64,000 bases of DNA, taken from Streptomyces chryseus (GTDB lineage Bacteria; Actinomycetota; Actinomycetes; Streptomycetales; Streptomycetaceae). Location of the stretch: the NCBI RefSeq assembly GCF_014650755.1, contig NZ_BMVO01000004.1, positions 1-64,000 of the forward strand. The letters are read 5' to 3'. Below are positions 53,334 through 62,138 of the stretch, piece after piece; the first letter of the stretch is position 1; each line of letters starts with the position of its first letter. The notes beneath the pieces are model-generated. The model worked only from the letters and a program-made list of their open reading frames with translations. It did not search any database and was not told where the DNA came from. Both the position numbers and the translations under genes were made by a program.

Positions 53334-53486
53334 GCGCGCACCACGGCACGGCAACCACCGTCGCGCAGCGACTTCGTGACCCGCCGTCGGGTGGCGATGT
53401 GGGGGTGGCCGTACGCCGGGCCGCGTGTCCGGATGTGACAGTTGGCCGTCATTGCGGTCACGCGTGGGGGCGGTGAGGATGGGCGC

Positions 53487-54476
53487 ATGCCCCTTCCCCA
53501 CCGGGTCGTCGTCGCGGTGTTCCCCGATGTCGACCTCCTCGACGTCACCGGCCCGGCCGAGGTCTTCACGCTGGCCAACCGGACCGTGGGCCGCGCCGCC
53601 TACCAGGTCCGTCTCGCCGGGGCGGCGGCCGGCGAGGTGCGGACGTCGGCGGGTGTGCGGCTGCTGGCCGACCTGTCCTTCGACGAGGCCGGCGGGAACG
53701 TGGACACGCTGCTGGTGCCCGGCGCGGTCGACCTGACCGACGACGGCCCCCTCGCCCGGATCGATCCCGATGTCGTGGCGTGGGTGAAGGAGACCGCCCC
53801 GCACGCCCGGCGCGTGGCATCGGTGTGCGTGGGCGCGCACGTCCTGGCGGCGGCCGGGCTGCTGGACGGCAGGACGGCGACCACGCACTGGTCGACGGCC
53901 GCCCAGCTCGCCGCCGAGCACCCGTCCGTCACCGTCGATCCCGATCCGATCTTCGTCCGCGCCGACCGTGGCCGGCTGTGGACGGGCGCCGGGATCAGCG
54001 CCTGTCTTGACCTCGCGCTCGCCCTGGTGGCCGAGGACCTCGGCGAGGACACCGCGCTGTCGGTGGCCCGGCAGCTGGTGATGTACCTCAAGCGGCAGGG
54101 CGGGCAGAGCCAGTTCTCCGTACCGCTGAGCCGGCCCGCCTCCGCCCGCCGTGACATCGACGACCTGCGGCTGTGGATCGCCGACCACCTCGACGAGGAG
54201 CTGTCGGCGGAGGTACTGGCGGCCCGGATGTGCCTGAGCGAGCGGCACTTCGCCCGCGTCTTCACACAGGAGACCGGCGCCAGTCCGGCGGCGTACGTCG
54301 AGGCTGCCCGGGTCGAGGTGGCCCGGCGCCTGCTGGAGACCACCGACGACCCGCTCCAACGGATCGCGGCCGCTGCCGGGCTCGGATCGGCGGAGACCCT
54401 GCACCGGGCGTTCCGGCGGCAGCTCGCCACCACCCCGGCCGCGTACCGCCGCCGCTTCCGCACCCGGGCCACCTGA
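53487..54476 (+). CDS. GlxA-type AraC-family regulator (DJ-1/PfpI plus HTH)
   Basis: The regulator of 329 aa has an N-terminal DJ-1/PfpI domain (VVVAVFPDVDLLDVTGPAEV, VASVCVGAHVLAAAGLLDGR with the nucleophile-elbow Cys) and a C-terminal AraC double HTH (EVLAARMCLSERHFARVFTQ, ARRLLETTDDPLQRIAAAAG). It ends in the PAAYRRRFR motif. It is the intact counterpart of the stump at 18905. It probably activates the isochorismatase-fold gene 106 bp downstream on the same strand. Confidence 0.9.
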   Translation: MPLPHRVVVAVFPDVDLLDVTGPAEVFTLANRTVGRAAYQVRLAGAAAGEVRTSAGVRLLADLSFDEAGGNVDTLLVPGAVDLTDDGPLARIDPDVVAWVKETAPHARRVASVCVGAHVLAAAGLLDGRTATTHWSTAAQLAAEHPSVTVDPDPIFVRADRGRLWTGAGISACLDLALALVAEDLGEDTALSVARQLVMYLKRQGGQSQFSVPLSRPASARRDIDDLRLWIADHLDEELSAEVLAARMCLSERHFARVFTQETGASPAAYVEAARVEVARRLLETTDDPLQRIAAAAGLGSAETLHRAFRRQLATTPAAYRRRFRTRAT

Positions 54477-54582
54477 CCCCCGGCGTTCACCGGCATCCAC
54501 CTGTTCCGCCGTACGCGGGCAGGGCGGTCGGCTTCGCCCTGCCCGATTCGCCCTGCCTCATTCACCGACGAAAGGCACGCGC

Positions 54583-55206
54583 ATGACCTCGAACCAGCCC
54601 TCCACGCCCCTGCGTGACGTCATCGGCCTGGACAACCGGCCGCCCCGGCTGAGCGACTCCGTCCTGATCATGGTCGACTACCAGAACACCTATCACACCG
54701 GCGTCATGGCCCTGGAAGGCGCCGAGGAAGCCCTCGCGGCCGGCGCCCGGCTGCTGGAGCGCGCCCGCGCCGCGGGTGCCCCGGTCGTCCACGTCGTCAA
54801 CGACGACGGCCCGGACACCCTCTACGACATCCGCGCCCACATCGGGGCCATCAGCGACGAAGTCGCCCCGAAGGACGGCGAGCCGGTCGTGGTCAAGCAG
54901 TACCCCGACTCCTTCCACCGCACCGCACTGGAGAAGACCCTGGCCGACCTGGGCGCGGCCCCCGGCAGCGGCAAGGCCCTGATCATCGGCGGCTTCATGA
55001 CCCACATGTGCGTCAGCCACACCGCCCAGGGGGCGTTCAATCTCGGTTACCGGCCCGCCGTCGTCGCCGAGACCACCGCCACCCGCGCCCTCACCGCCCC
55101 CGACGGCACGGTCCTGACGGCCGCCGCGCTGCGGGCCGCCGCCCTGACCACCGTCACCGATCTGTTCGGCACCGTCGTCCTCACCGTCGACGCCCTTCCC
55201 GCCTGA
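54583..55206 (+). CDS. isochorismatase-fold cysteine hydrolase
   Basis: This 207-aa protein has the catalytic triad of the isochorismatase-like hydrolases: Asp in LIMVDYQNTY, Lys in VVKQYPDSFH and Cys in GGFMTHMCVSHT. A cis-peptide-type GGFMT loop is preserved. The family includes nicotinamidases and N-carbamoyl hydrolases. GlxA-type regulators are often next to such genes, and the one at 53487 probably controls it. ATG 54583. A strong terminator follows. Confidence 0.9.
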   Translation: MTSNQPSTPLRDVIGLDNRPPRLSDSVLIMVDYQNTYHTGVMALEGAEEALAAGARLLERARAAGAPVVHVVNDDGPDTLYDIRAHIGAISDEVAPKDGEPVVVKQYPDSFHRTALEKTLADLGAAPGSGKALIIGGFMTHMCVSHTAQGAFNLGYRPAVVAETTATRALTAPDGTVLTAAALRAAALTTVTDLFGTVVLTVDALPA

Positions 55207-55591
55207 TCCCGGCCCTGTCGGCTGCCGTGTGGTGGGCGGGGTCAGCGTCCTGACGACCGGCCGGTCGACCCGTGAAGGGCAACGGCCGCGCGAACCCGGG
55301 GGGGTGGGGTTCGCGCGGCCTCTCCGCGTCGGGCGGCGGGGGGAGGCCGCCTGACTGGGTGCTGTAGTGCTGGTGCCCCGTGGCCGGGATGTCATGCGCG
55401 GCAGATTCCTCCACTTGGACACACGCGTGCGGCCGGTGCGCCGAGCCGGATTCGCCGGCCGCTGACGCCCTCGTCGTACCGGCTGCGCGGCGGCGACGCG
55501 GGATCCGCGTCCGCTGCGAGGCATTGGGCGGCGGAGACGGTGGAACACGTGCGATGCGCACCCACCGCACCGGCTCGTCGAGGAGGCCCAC
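55207..55591. other. intergenic with terminator and M20 upstream region
   Basis: 385 bp. The left part contains the hairpin at 55284-55320; the right part leads into the M20 gene. No gene seen. Confidence 0.5.
55284..55320 (+). terminator. strong hairpin after the isochorismatase-fold gene
   Basis: GGCCGCGCGAACC at 55284-55296 pairs perfectly with GGTTCGCGCGGCC at 55308-55320 around a G-rich 11-nt loop. Confidence 0.8.
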
Positions 55592-56797
55592 GTGTCACCC
55601 ACCACGGATTCCCTGTACGCCCGCGTCAAAGAGGAGGTGGCCGCCCGCGCGGACCGGCTCTGGGACGTGGCCCTCGCGCTGCACCGCGAACCGGAGACGG
55701 CCTACGAGGAGCACCGGGCGGCCCATCTGCTGGCGGGCGAGCTCGAACGGGAGGGCTTTCGCGTGGAGCGCGGCGCGGCCGGGCTGCCGACCGCCTTCGT
55801 CGCGCGTACGGGGACCGCCGCGTCGGCGGACGAAGGCCCCTGCGTGGCCCTGGTGATGGAGTACGACGCGCTGCCGCTGCTCGGGCACGCGTGCGGCCAC
55901 AACCTGATCGCGTCGGCCGGCCTCGGTGCGGCGCTCGCCGTGCGGGCCGCGCTCGGCGAGGTCGACGGGACGGTGCTGGCCGTCGGGGCGCCGGCGGAGG
56001 AGCGCGGCGGCGGCAAGGTCGTGGAGGTGGAGGCGGGCCTGTTCGACGGGGTGGACGCGGCGCTGATGTTCCATCCGGGCGTCCGCGACTGGTCGTGGGC
56101 GCCGCTGACGGCCAGCGCACAGGTGCGGGTGGGGTTCCACGGGCGGGCCGCGCACCCCACCGGCAGCCCGACGGAGGGCATCGACGCGCTGGGGGCGCTG
56201 ATCCAGCTCTTCAACACGCTCGGCGTCCTGCACCGGCGGCTTCCCGGTGGATCGCACATCCAGGGCATCGTGACGGACGGGGGGCGGGCCACGAACATCG
56301 TCCCCGAGTACGCGGAGGGGCTGTTCGGGCTGCGCGGTGGGACCACGGCGGCACTGGAGGACCTGGTGGAGGAGCTGCGCTCGTGCGCCCAGGGCGTGGC
56401 GCGGGCCACCCGTACGAAGGTGGAGGTGACCGATGTCGGCGGCCGGTACGAGCACTTCCGTGACAACGAGGTGCTTTCCGGACTGTTCGCCCGCCACCTG
56501 GACCGGGCGGGCATCCCGCTGTCGGAGCCCGAGCCCGGCGTGTACCTGGGCTCGTCGGACATGGGCAACGTCAGCACGCGGGTGCCCGCGATCCATCCGT
56601 TCGTCGCCATCATGGGTGCGGACGGCGCCGACCACACGCCCCAGTTCGCCGAGGCGGCCGCCGGGCCCCGCGCGCGGCAGGTGATGCTGGCCGCCGCCGA
56701 GGCGCTGGCGTGCACGGCGGCCGACGTCCTGCTGCGTACGGACGTACCGGAACGGGCCTGGGCGTCCTTCCGGCAGAAGGCGCGCGCAGGGCTGTGA
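55592..56797 (+). CDS. M20-family amidohydrolase
   Basis: This 401-aa metallopeptidase of the M20D/AbgB-like group has the zinc-binding and catalytic residues in ALVMEYDALPLLGHACGHNL, GAPAEERGGGKV (Glu ligand/base) and the dimerisation domain starting VRVGFHGRAAHPTG. The last ligand His is in PFVAIMGADGADHTPQFAEA. It hydrolyses N-acyl amino acids or dipeptide-like amides. GTG 55592 has GAGGAGG upstream. It faces the decarboxylase pseudogene convergently. Confidence 0.9.
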   Translation: MSPTTDSLYARVKEEVAARADRLWDVALALHREPETAYEEHRAAHLLAGELEREGFRVERGAAGLPTAFVARTGTAASADEGPCVALVMEYDALPLLGHACGHNLIASAGLGAALAVRAALGEVDGTVLAVGAPAEERGGGKVVEVEAGLFDGVDAALMFHPGVRDWSWAPLTASAQVRVGFHGRAAHPTGSPTEGIDALGALIQLFNTLGVLHRRLPGGSHIQGIVTDGGRATNIVPEYAEGLFGLRGGTTAALEDLVEELRSCAQGVARATRTKVEVTDVGGRYEHFRDNEVLSGLFARHLDRAGIPLSEPEPGVYLGSSDMGNVSTRVPAIHPFVAIMGADGADHTPQFAEAAAGPRARQVMLAAAEALACTAADVLLRTDVPERAWASFRQKARAGL

Positions 56798-56857
56798 AGG
56801 CCGCGTCGTGAGGCGCCCGACCGTCCGCCGCCCCGGTGGCTCGTGGGGCGGCGTACG

Positions 56858-58149
56858 TCAGTCCTCCAGGCTCACCCGTACGGACGTGACCGCGGTGTCC
56901 GCCGCGTCCGGTACGACCATGCCGGCCTCCACGCCGCTGCGCAGGTACCGCAGGACCTCCGAGTTGAGCTTCTCGCCGGGAAGGGCGGCCTGGATGCCGG
57001 GCGGGTAGGGCGTGAGCATCTCGGCGCTGACGCGGCCGACGGCCTTCTCTCACGGCACCTGCTCGGTCCGCCCGAAGAAGGCGTCGCGCGGCAGCAGGAC
57101 CTGCTCCAGCCGCAGGTCGGCGGGGTCGGGGACGTCCACCTGGGCGGCGGGCCGCAGCTCGTCGACATGGTCGGCGACGTCGCGCAGCGCGGCGATCAGG
57201 GCGTCGGCGCTGTCGGCGTCGTCCGCGTGGGTCAGCTGGGCACTGGTGCGCCGGTGGTCGGACAGGTGCAGGTTGATGTGGTGGTGTTCGCGGATCCAGT
57301 CGGCGATGCGGTATCCCGTGGTGCCGAGGCGGCTGATGTCGACGATGACCTGGAGGGGGTCGAGGTCGGCGCCGCGTCCGGGGCCGCAGAAGTCCTCGCG
57401 CCCGTGGACGTGCATGCCGTCGATCTCGGCGATCCGTGCCCGTACGGTCTTCGCCAGGGTGAGCGCGTCGTCGTAGACGGCGTGGCCGTGCTCCACCATC
57501 TGGCGGCGCCATCCGGCGAAGGCGGCGTACACGAGCACGGAGGGGCTGGTGGTGCCCAGCAGGTCCTCATGGTTCTTGAGCACCTCGGGGTCGATCAGGT
57601 CGCCCTGGAGGTGAAAGACCGAACTCTGTTCGAGCCCGGAGCCCATCTTGTGGACGGAGGTGACGCACACGTCGGCGCCGGCGTCCATGGCCCAGGTCGG
57701 CAGGTCCGGGTGGGCGGGTGGGCGATGTGGCGCTCCGGATCCCACTGGGGGTCCACCCAGATCGGCACGATCCCGGCGAGTACGAGGCCGGACACCACCG
57801 CCTTGTGGGCGTCACGCCCCACGAGGAGTTTCTCGTGCGGCCCGGCCACGGACAGCATGGCGGCCTTGACCGACAGGGAGCTGCCTCAGGTCGAGAAGAA
57901 GGTGTGCTCGGCGCCGACGGCGTCGGCCATCAGCTCCTGCGCCTTCGCGAGGACCCCCCTGGACGAGGTCCGGTCGTCCAGGCCGCTGGTGGCGAGCACG
58001 TCGGAGCGGAACACGGCGTCACCGAGGACCGCGCGCACGCGGGGGTCGGTGCCGCGCCCCTGTCTTGTGGCCGGGCGGGGTGAAAGGAGTCTGCTTCTGA
58101 GCGTGGTACGCGGCCAGCGCGTCGAGCACGGGTCGTGTGAGTGGTCCAT
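56858..58149 (-). pseudogene. Orn/Lys/Arg decarboxylase (PLP fold I), multiply broken
   Basis: Homology runs from ATG 58149 to the stop at 56858 but in several frames. The start shifts frame within LAAYHAQKQTPFTPPGH and shifts back at GRGTDPRVRAVLGD. A nonsense codon follows FFST (normally FFSTCGSS). The block after WDPERHIAHPP jumps to HPDLPTWAMDAGAD, losing about 60-70 residues including the PLP-binding Asp. Lys in TSVHKMGSG is still present. A TGA replaces Trp after GRTEQVP. The gene therefore has at least two nonsense codons, three frameshifts and one deletion, and cannot work. Confidence 0.88.
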
Positions 58150-58393
58150 GGCACTGCGGGTTCCCCGGGAAAACGGGGCAAAAACCCCTGGCGACCACGG
58201 ACGGGGCCGACACGCTCCCCCACTCGGCCGGGGCCCCGGGACGCGGCCGGGGGCCGGCCGCCGTCGGTGAGGTCGTCCGTCGGGCGGCGCAACCGGCCTG
58301 GTGGGGCCGCACCGCCTTCTGCCCGGGCGCCGCGCATGCACGCGGTGTGTCGGGGCATGCGGCCAGGACACCCTCGGACCAAGGAGCCACCCC

Positions 58394-58636
58394 ATGATGA
58401 TCGCCGGAATCGCAGCGGTCTGTGTCGTACTCGCTGTTCTCGCCTTCTTCGTACCTCGCCTGTCCCGTCACCCCGAGCGCGGTACGCAGCGCACGCTGGG
58501 AGCGGGATCGCGCGCCGGCGGCAAGGCGCCCGGAGTGCTGGGCCGGATGTTCAGCAAGCCCTTCCGCAGCAGCTCCAAGGCTGTGGGCCGTAGCGGCTCC
58601 GCCGGCCGGCGCGCCCGCGGGCGCCTGCCGTTCTGA
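58394..58636 (+). CDS. small membrane protein with basic tail
   Basis: This 80-aa protein has one N-terminal helix (MIAGIAAVCVVLAVLAFFVP) and a long basic Arg/Ser/Gly-rich cytoplasmic tail ending in GRRARGRLPF. It is conserved in many Streptomyces as a DUF6411-like protein, from memory. AAGGAG precedes ATG 58394 (ATG 58397 is alternative). Function unknown. Confidence 0.72.
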   Translation: MMIAGIAAVCVVLAVLAFFVPRLSRHPERGTQRTLGAGSRAGGKAPGVLGRMFSKPFRSSSKAVGRSGSAGRRARGRLPF

Positions 58637-58667
58637 GGCGGCACCCCTACCGGCCGCAGATCCCTTC

Positions 58668-58699
58668 GATGCCCGCTCCGGTCAGCCGGTGCGGGCATC
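58668..58699. terminator. bidirectional hairpin
   Basis: GATGCCCGC at 58668-58676 pairs with GCGGGCATC at 58691-58699, with an inner CCGG/CCGG pairing, between the convergent small membrane protein and STAS genes. Confidence 0.6.
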
Positions 58700-58750
58700 G
58701 GTGTGCCCGCGGGGGGTCCGGGACGCCGTACGCAGGGCTGTGCGCCTGCC

Positions 58751-59107
58751 TCACACCCGGGAGGCCGCCTGGAGCTCGGCGCGCGGCGCGGTGCCCACAC
58801 CGTCGGCGGTGAGCAGGTCGTACGTCTCGGTCAGACGCAGAAGCCCGGCCGGTTGCTCCCCCAGACCGGACAGCACCAGGTGTCCGGCTTCCTCGCGCAT
58901 GCGGCGGCGCAGGCGCAGAAGGAGGTTGAGCCCGCTGGAGTCCATGAAGGACACCCCCACGAGGTCCACATGCAGCGCCTTGCCGCCGAGCGGGACGACG
59001 ACGGTGGCTTCTTCGACCGCGGGGACGGTCGACATGTCCAACTCCCCGGCCACGGTGACGCGTGTCAGGTCGGGACGCTGTTCGACGGTTACGGTGAAAT
59101 CCTTCAC
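58751..59107 (-). CDS. STAS-domain anti-sigma factor antagonist
   Basis: This 118-aa SpoIIAA/RsbV-like protein reads VTVEQRPDLTRVTVAGELDM and VDLVGVSFMDSSGLNLLLRL. The DSSG motif holds the Ser that a HATPase kinase would phosphorylate. GTG 59107 follows GAGGGGCG. The HATPase protein at 59361 lies 253 bp upstream on the same strand and is the obvious partner. Confidence 0.9.
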   Translation of the reverse strand: MKDFTVTVEQRPDLTRVTVAGELDMSTVPAVEEATVVVPLGGKALHVDLVGVSFMDSSGLNLLLRLRRRMREEAGHLVLSGLGEQPAGLLRLTETYDLLTADGVGTAPRAELQAASRV

Positions 59108-59360
59108 GGTTCGCCCCTCAATCCAGGGGTCGAGCCCATCACGGCGGCCGGCAGAGCGGCGGCGCCGTCAAGCGCGCGGCGTGGGCCGCGCACAGCCGAG
59201 TAAGACCACCCGTACCGCGCCCCGGCCACACAGTGACCACAAGGGCGGCGCGGGGCCTCCCACCAGACCAGGCTGGCGTCCCCTCACCCTCGCACACAAC
59301 CGTTGCCCTCTGTCAACTCTTGCCGGAAGTGGTGGGGGGCCGGGCTCCTGCTGCCCGGTG

Positions 59361-59798
59361 CTACCAGGGCAGGAAGACGTGCACCGTCTTGCCTTCGGCC
59401 TCGGGCACCGAAATGGTCTGTTCGGCGAGCGTGTTGATGAGGTGCCAGCCCACGCCGCCGCGCCCGGCGAGGGAGACGGGGCGCGGCCGCGGTGGCGCCG
59501 GATTGGTGTCGGCGAGGGCGACGCGCAGCGTTCCCCCCATCACCATGCCCAGGGTGAGCACGAAGGGGCCGGGCGCGAAGGCGAAGGCGTTGGAGGCAAG
59601 TTCCGTGACGACGAGCAGCGCGTCGTCGTGCGCGTCCGGCGCCGCCGGCGGGTGCAGGCGGGCGAGTTCGTAGAGAAAGTCGGAGGCCCGGTCGCGGGCC
59701 GCTGTCACATCGCTCAGCACACCGTCGAACCGCCAGCTCTGTTCGACGGTGACAGCGGTCAGCAGTCCCTCTTCCGCATCATCCGGTTCGGCAGCCAC
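59361..59798 (-). CDS. HATPase anti-sigma-like protein
   Basis: This 145-aa RsbW-type ATPase has the N box VVTELASNAFAFAPG, G1 region LADTNPAPPRP and G2 region GRGGVGWHLINTLAEQ, ending TVHVFLPW. It is a close paralogue of the 10575 gene. It probably phosphorylates the STAS protein at 58751. GTG 59798 is chosen because AAGGAG lies six bases upstream; ATGs further out have no site. Confidence 0.85.
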   Translation of the reverse strand: MAAEPDDAEEGLLTAVTVEQSWRFDGVLSDVTAARDRASDFLYELARLHPPAAPDAHDDALLVVTELASNAFAFAPGPFVLTLGMVMGGTLRVALADTNPAPPRPRPVSLAGRGGVGWHLINTLAEQTISVPEAEGKTVHVFLPW

Positions 59799-60015
59799 AT
59801 CTGCTCCTTCGTTCCTTGAAACGTGGAGTACTAGCGGCTTCCCGATCTTCCGGCACTCATGCGGCATCACGGCCTTCGTCACCCCAGATCAGCAGCACCG
59901 CCTCACCCCTTGCGCCTCCCGCACCCCCGGTAGCGGAATGATGAACACCGCGTGGCCTCGGTGCGACGGAAAGGAAACGGGATCGTAGGCGCAAACCCCC
60001 GCCCGTGGACCGACG

Positions 60016-60044
60016 TTGACACTCTCCGTGTCCGGAAGCTAACT
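60016..60044 (+). promoter_or_regulatory. sigma70-type promoter of the cyclodipeptide operon
   Basis: TTGACA at 60016-60021 and CTAACT at 60039-60044 are separated by 17 bp. The predicted start near 60051 leaves a leader of about 64 nt before TTG 60115. Confidence 0.65.
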
Positions 60045-60065
60045 TCACGGCGTCGTCGCCACACC

Positions 60066-60082
60066 AGGAGCACGAGGCTCCT
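60066..60082 (+). promoter_or_regulatory. leader hairpin sequestering AGGAG
   Basis: AGGAGC (60066-60071) and GCTCCT (60077-60082) form a perfect 6-bp stem with a 5-nt loop, in the leader of the cyclodipeptide synthase. The left arm is Shine-Dalgarno-like but lies 33 nt from the start codon. Confidence 0.4.
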
Positions 60083-60114
60083 TTGGGACTAGCGACGCGA
60101 AGGACCCCTTCCAG

Positions 60115-60864
60115 TTGACGACTGAGACCGTCTTCGAAAGCCAGCCCTTCACACCGCCCGCGTCGCCCACCGGGCTGTTCCAGATCCAGCCCTATACCGC
60201 CCACTGCCAGGTGATCTGCGCCGAGGGCGCCCACGCGGTCATCGGCGTTTCGCCCGGCAACAGTTACTTCTCCGCCCAGCGCGTCATCGATCTGGCCCGC
60301 TGGGGCATCGAGCACTTCCACCGGGTCGACTTCGTCTACACCGATCTCCACGTGGCCGAAATGTACGAGGCGTCCGGCTATCCCGCCGACGACGCCCGGC
60401 GCAAGGCCGTGAAGAACCTTCGCGGCGTACGGGCCAAGGTGTCCAACGCCGTGCAGACCGTCGATCCCGACGGCGTCCGGCTGCGCGCCCACCCCATGTC
60501 GGTGTTCACCACCAACGCGGCGTACCGCGACATCCACGACCACCTCCAGAACCGCCTGCGGACCGACGCGGACTTCCGCGCCACGTGCGAAGCGCTCGTC
60601 GACGCCTTCCTTTCCTCCAAGGTCCTGGACGGGAAAGCCGCCACCGAGCGGCAGCGCGCGGTGTGCCTGGAGTACGTCTGCGCCGAAGCGCCGCTGTTCC
60701 TCGACACCCCCGCCATCCTCGGCGTCCCGTCGTCGCTCAACTGCTACCACCAGCTTCTGCCGATGGCCGAGCTGCTCTACTCGCGCGGCTCAGGCCTGCG
60801 CGCCTCCCGCAACCAGGGACACGCCATCGTCACCCCCGCACAAGGAGAATCCGATGTCCGTTGA
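60115..60864 (+). CDS. tRNA-dependent cyclodipeptide synthase, Rv2275-like
   Basis: CDPS enzymes take two aminoacyl-tRNAs and make a cyclic dipeptide through a Ser acyl-enzyme. This 249-aa protein has [10 protein letters not shown] with Ser46 (AlbC Ser37) and Asn49, and the catalytic Tyr/Glu block [19 protein letters not shown], then [10 protein letters not shown] and [13 protein letters not shown]. From memory these segments are almost identical to Mycobacterium tuberculosis Rv2275, which makes cyclo(L-Tyr-L-Tyr), and only moderately like AlbC. The start is TTG 60115, about 64 nt after the likely transcription start. The next gene, a CYP121-like P450, overlaps its end by 11 bp. Confidence 0.92.
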   Translation: MTTETVFESQPFTPPASPTGLFQIQPYTAHCQVICAEGAHAVIGVSPGNSYFSAQRVIDLARWGIEHFHRVDFVYTDLHVAEMYEASGYPADDARRKAVKNLRGVRAKVSNAVQTVDPDGVRLRAHPMSVFTTNAAYRDIHDHLQNRLRTDADFRATCEALVDAFLSSKVLDGKAATERQRAVCLEYVCAEAPLFLDTPAILGVPSSLNCYHQLLPMAELLYSRGSGLRASRNQGHAIVTPAQGESDVR

Positions 60865-62050
60865 GACGCTGCCCGACGAGCTGATCGACTTCCCGTTCTC
60901 CTGGCGCGGCGACCACCTGCCCGACGAGATAGAGGTGTTGCGCAGGGAACCCGTCAAGCGGGTGCGGACGATCGCCGGCGACGAGGCATGGCTGGTCTCG
61001 TCCCACGCGCTGTGCAGACAGGTCCTGGAGGACCGGCGGTTCAGCCTGAAGGACACCTCCGCCCCGGGTGTGCCGCGCCAGTACGCCCTGACCATCCCGC
61101 CCGAGGTCGTCAACAACATGGGCAACATCACCGGGGCCGGGCTGCGCAAAGCGGTGCTCAAGGCGCTGAACCCGAAGGCCCCGGGCCTGGTCGAGTGGAT
61201 GCGGTCGCAGGCGGCCGAGCTGGTCGACGGCCTCATGGCCGAGGGCGCGCCGGCCGACCTGCGCGGGCAGTTCGCCGACCCGTACTCGGCGGGCATGCAC
61301 TGCCACATCCTCGGCATCCCGAAGGCGGACGCCCCGCGCCTGACGCGGAGCCTGGACATCGCGTTCATGAACTCCGCGTGCCCCGTCAGCGGGGCGAAGC
61401 TGAACTGGGACCGCGACATCGCGTACATGGTGGAGCGCCTCGACGACCCGGCCACCACCGGGCTGATGGCCGAGCTGGCGGCCCTGCGCGAGGACCCGGA
61501 GTACGACCACCTCACCGACGAGATGCTGGCGACGGTCGGCGTCACCATGTTCGGCGCGGGCGTGATCTCCACCTCGGGCTTCCTCACCATGGCCCTCGTA
61601 TCCCTGATCCAGCACCCGGAGCTGACGGCCGAACTGCTCGCCGACCCGGGCAAGATCCCGGCGGCCGTCGACGAGTTGCTGCGCATCAACCTGTCCATCG
61701 GCGACGGCCTTCCGCGCCTCGCGCTGGAGGACGTCACGCTCGGGGAGGTCGAGGTGAAGAAGGGGGAACTGGTCCTGGTCCTGGTCGAGGGCGCCAACTT
61801 CGACCCCGACGCGTTCGCCGACCCGCACAAGGTGGACCTGGCGCGGGAGAACAACACCGCGCACCTCTCCTTCGGGGGCGGGCAGCACTACTGCCCGGCG
61901 ACCGCGCTGGGCAAGAGGCACGCGGAGATCGCCCTGGAGACGCTGCTGGAGAAGATGCCGGACTTCCAGCTGGCGGTCCCCGTCGAACAGCTCGTGTGGC
62001 GGACCCGGTTCATGAAGCGGATGCCTGAACGGCTTCCCGTCATGTGGTAG
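60854..62050 (+). CDS. cyp121: cytochrome P450, CYP121-like
   Basis: This 398-aa P450 has the heme loop [20 protein letters not shown] with proximal Cys347. The I helix reads [10 protein letters not shown], with Ser where most P450s have the AGxDT acid-alcohol pair. From memory it follows M. tuberculosis CYP121 throughout. CYP121 couples the two phenol rings of cyclo(Tyr-Tyr) to mycocyclosin. Residues recalled as lining that site (NNMGNI, AFM, NWDRDI) are kept, but the C-terminal Arg386-equivalent appears as Lys ([10 protein letters not shown]). ATG 60854 follows AAGGAG inside the synthase gene. No ferredoxin or reductase gene is adjacent. Confidence 0.92.
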   Translation: MSVETLPDELIDFPFSWRGDHLPDEIEVLRREPVKRVRTIAGDEAWLVSSHALCRQVLEDRRFSLKDTSAPGVPRQYALTIPPEVVNNMGNITGAGLRKAVLKALNPKAPGLVEWMRSQAAELVDGLMAEGAPADLRGQFADPYSAGMHCHILGIPKADAPRLTRSLDIAFMNSACPVSGAKLNWDRDIAYMVERLDDPATTGLMAELAALREDPEYDHLTDEMLATVGVTMFGAGVISTSGFLTMALVSLIQHPELTAELLADPGKIPAAVDELLRINLSIGDGLPRLALEDVTLGEVEVKKGELVLVLVEGANFDPDAFADPHKVDLARENNTAHLSFGGGQHYCPATALGKRHAEIALETLLEKMPDFQLAVPVEQLVWRTRFMKRMPERLPVMW

Positions 62051-62138
62051 CCGGCCGGAACGGCCCGCGAGTGGCCGCTGCCCCACAAGGGCCGGCGGCC
62101 CTCGCCCCGGGACGGGCGCCGTGGTGGCGGGCGGTCGC

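Noticed and set aside
60115..62050. AlbC/albonoursin-type locus
   Set aside because: No AlbA/AlbB-like cyclic dipeptide oxidase is present and the synthase resembles Rv2275 more than AlbC.
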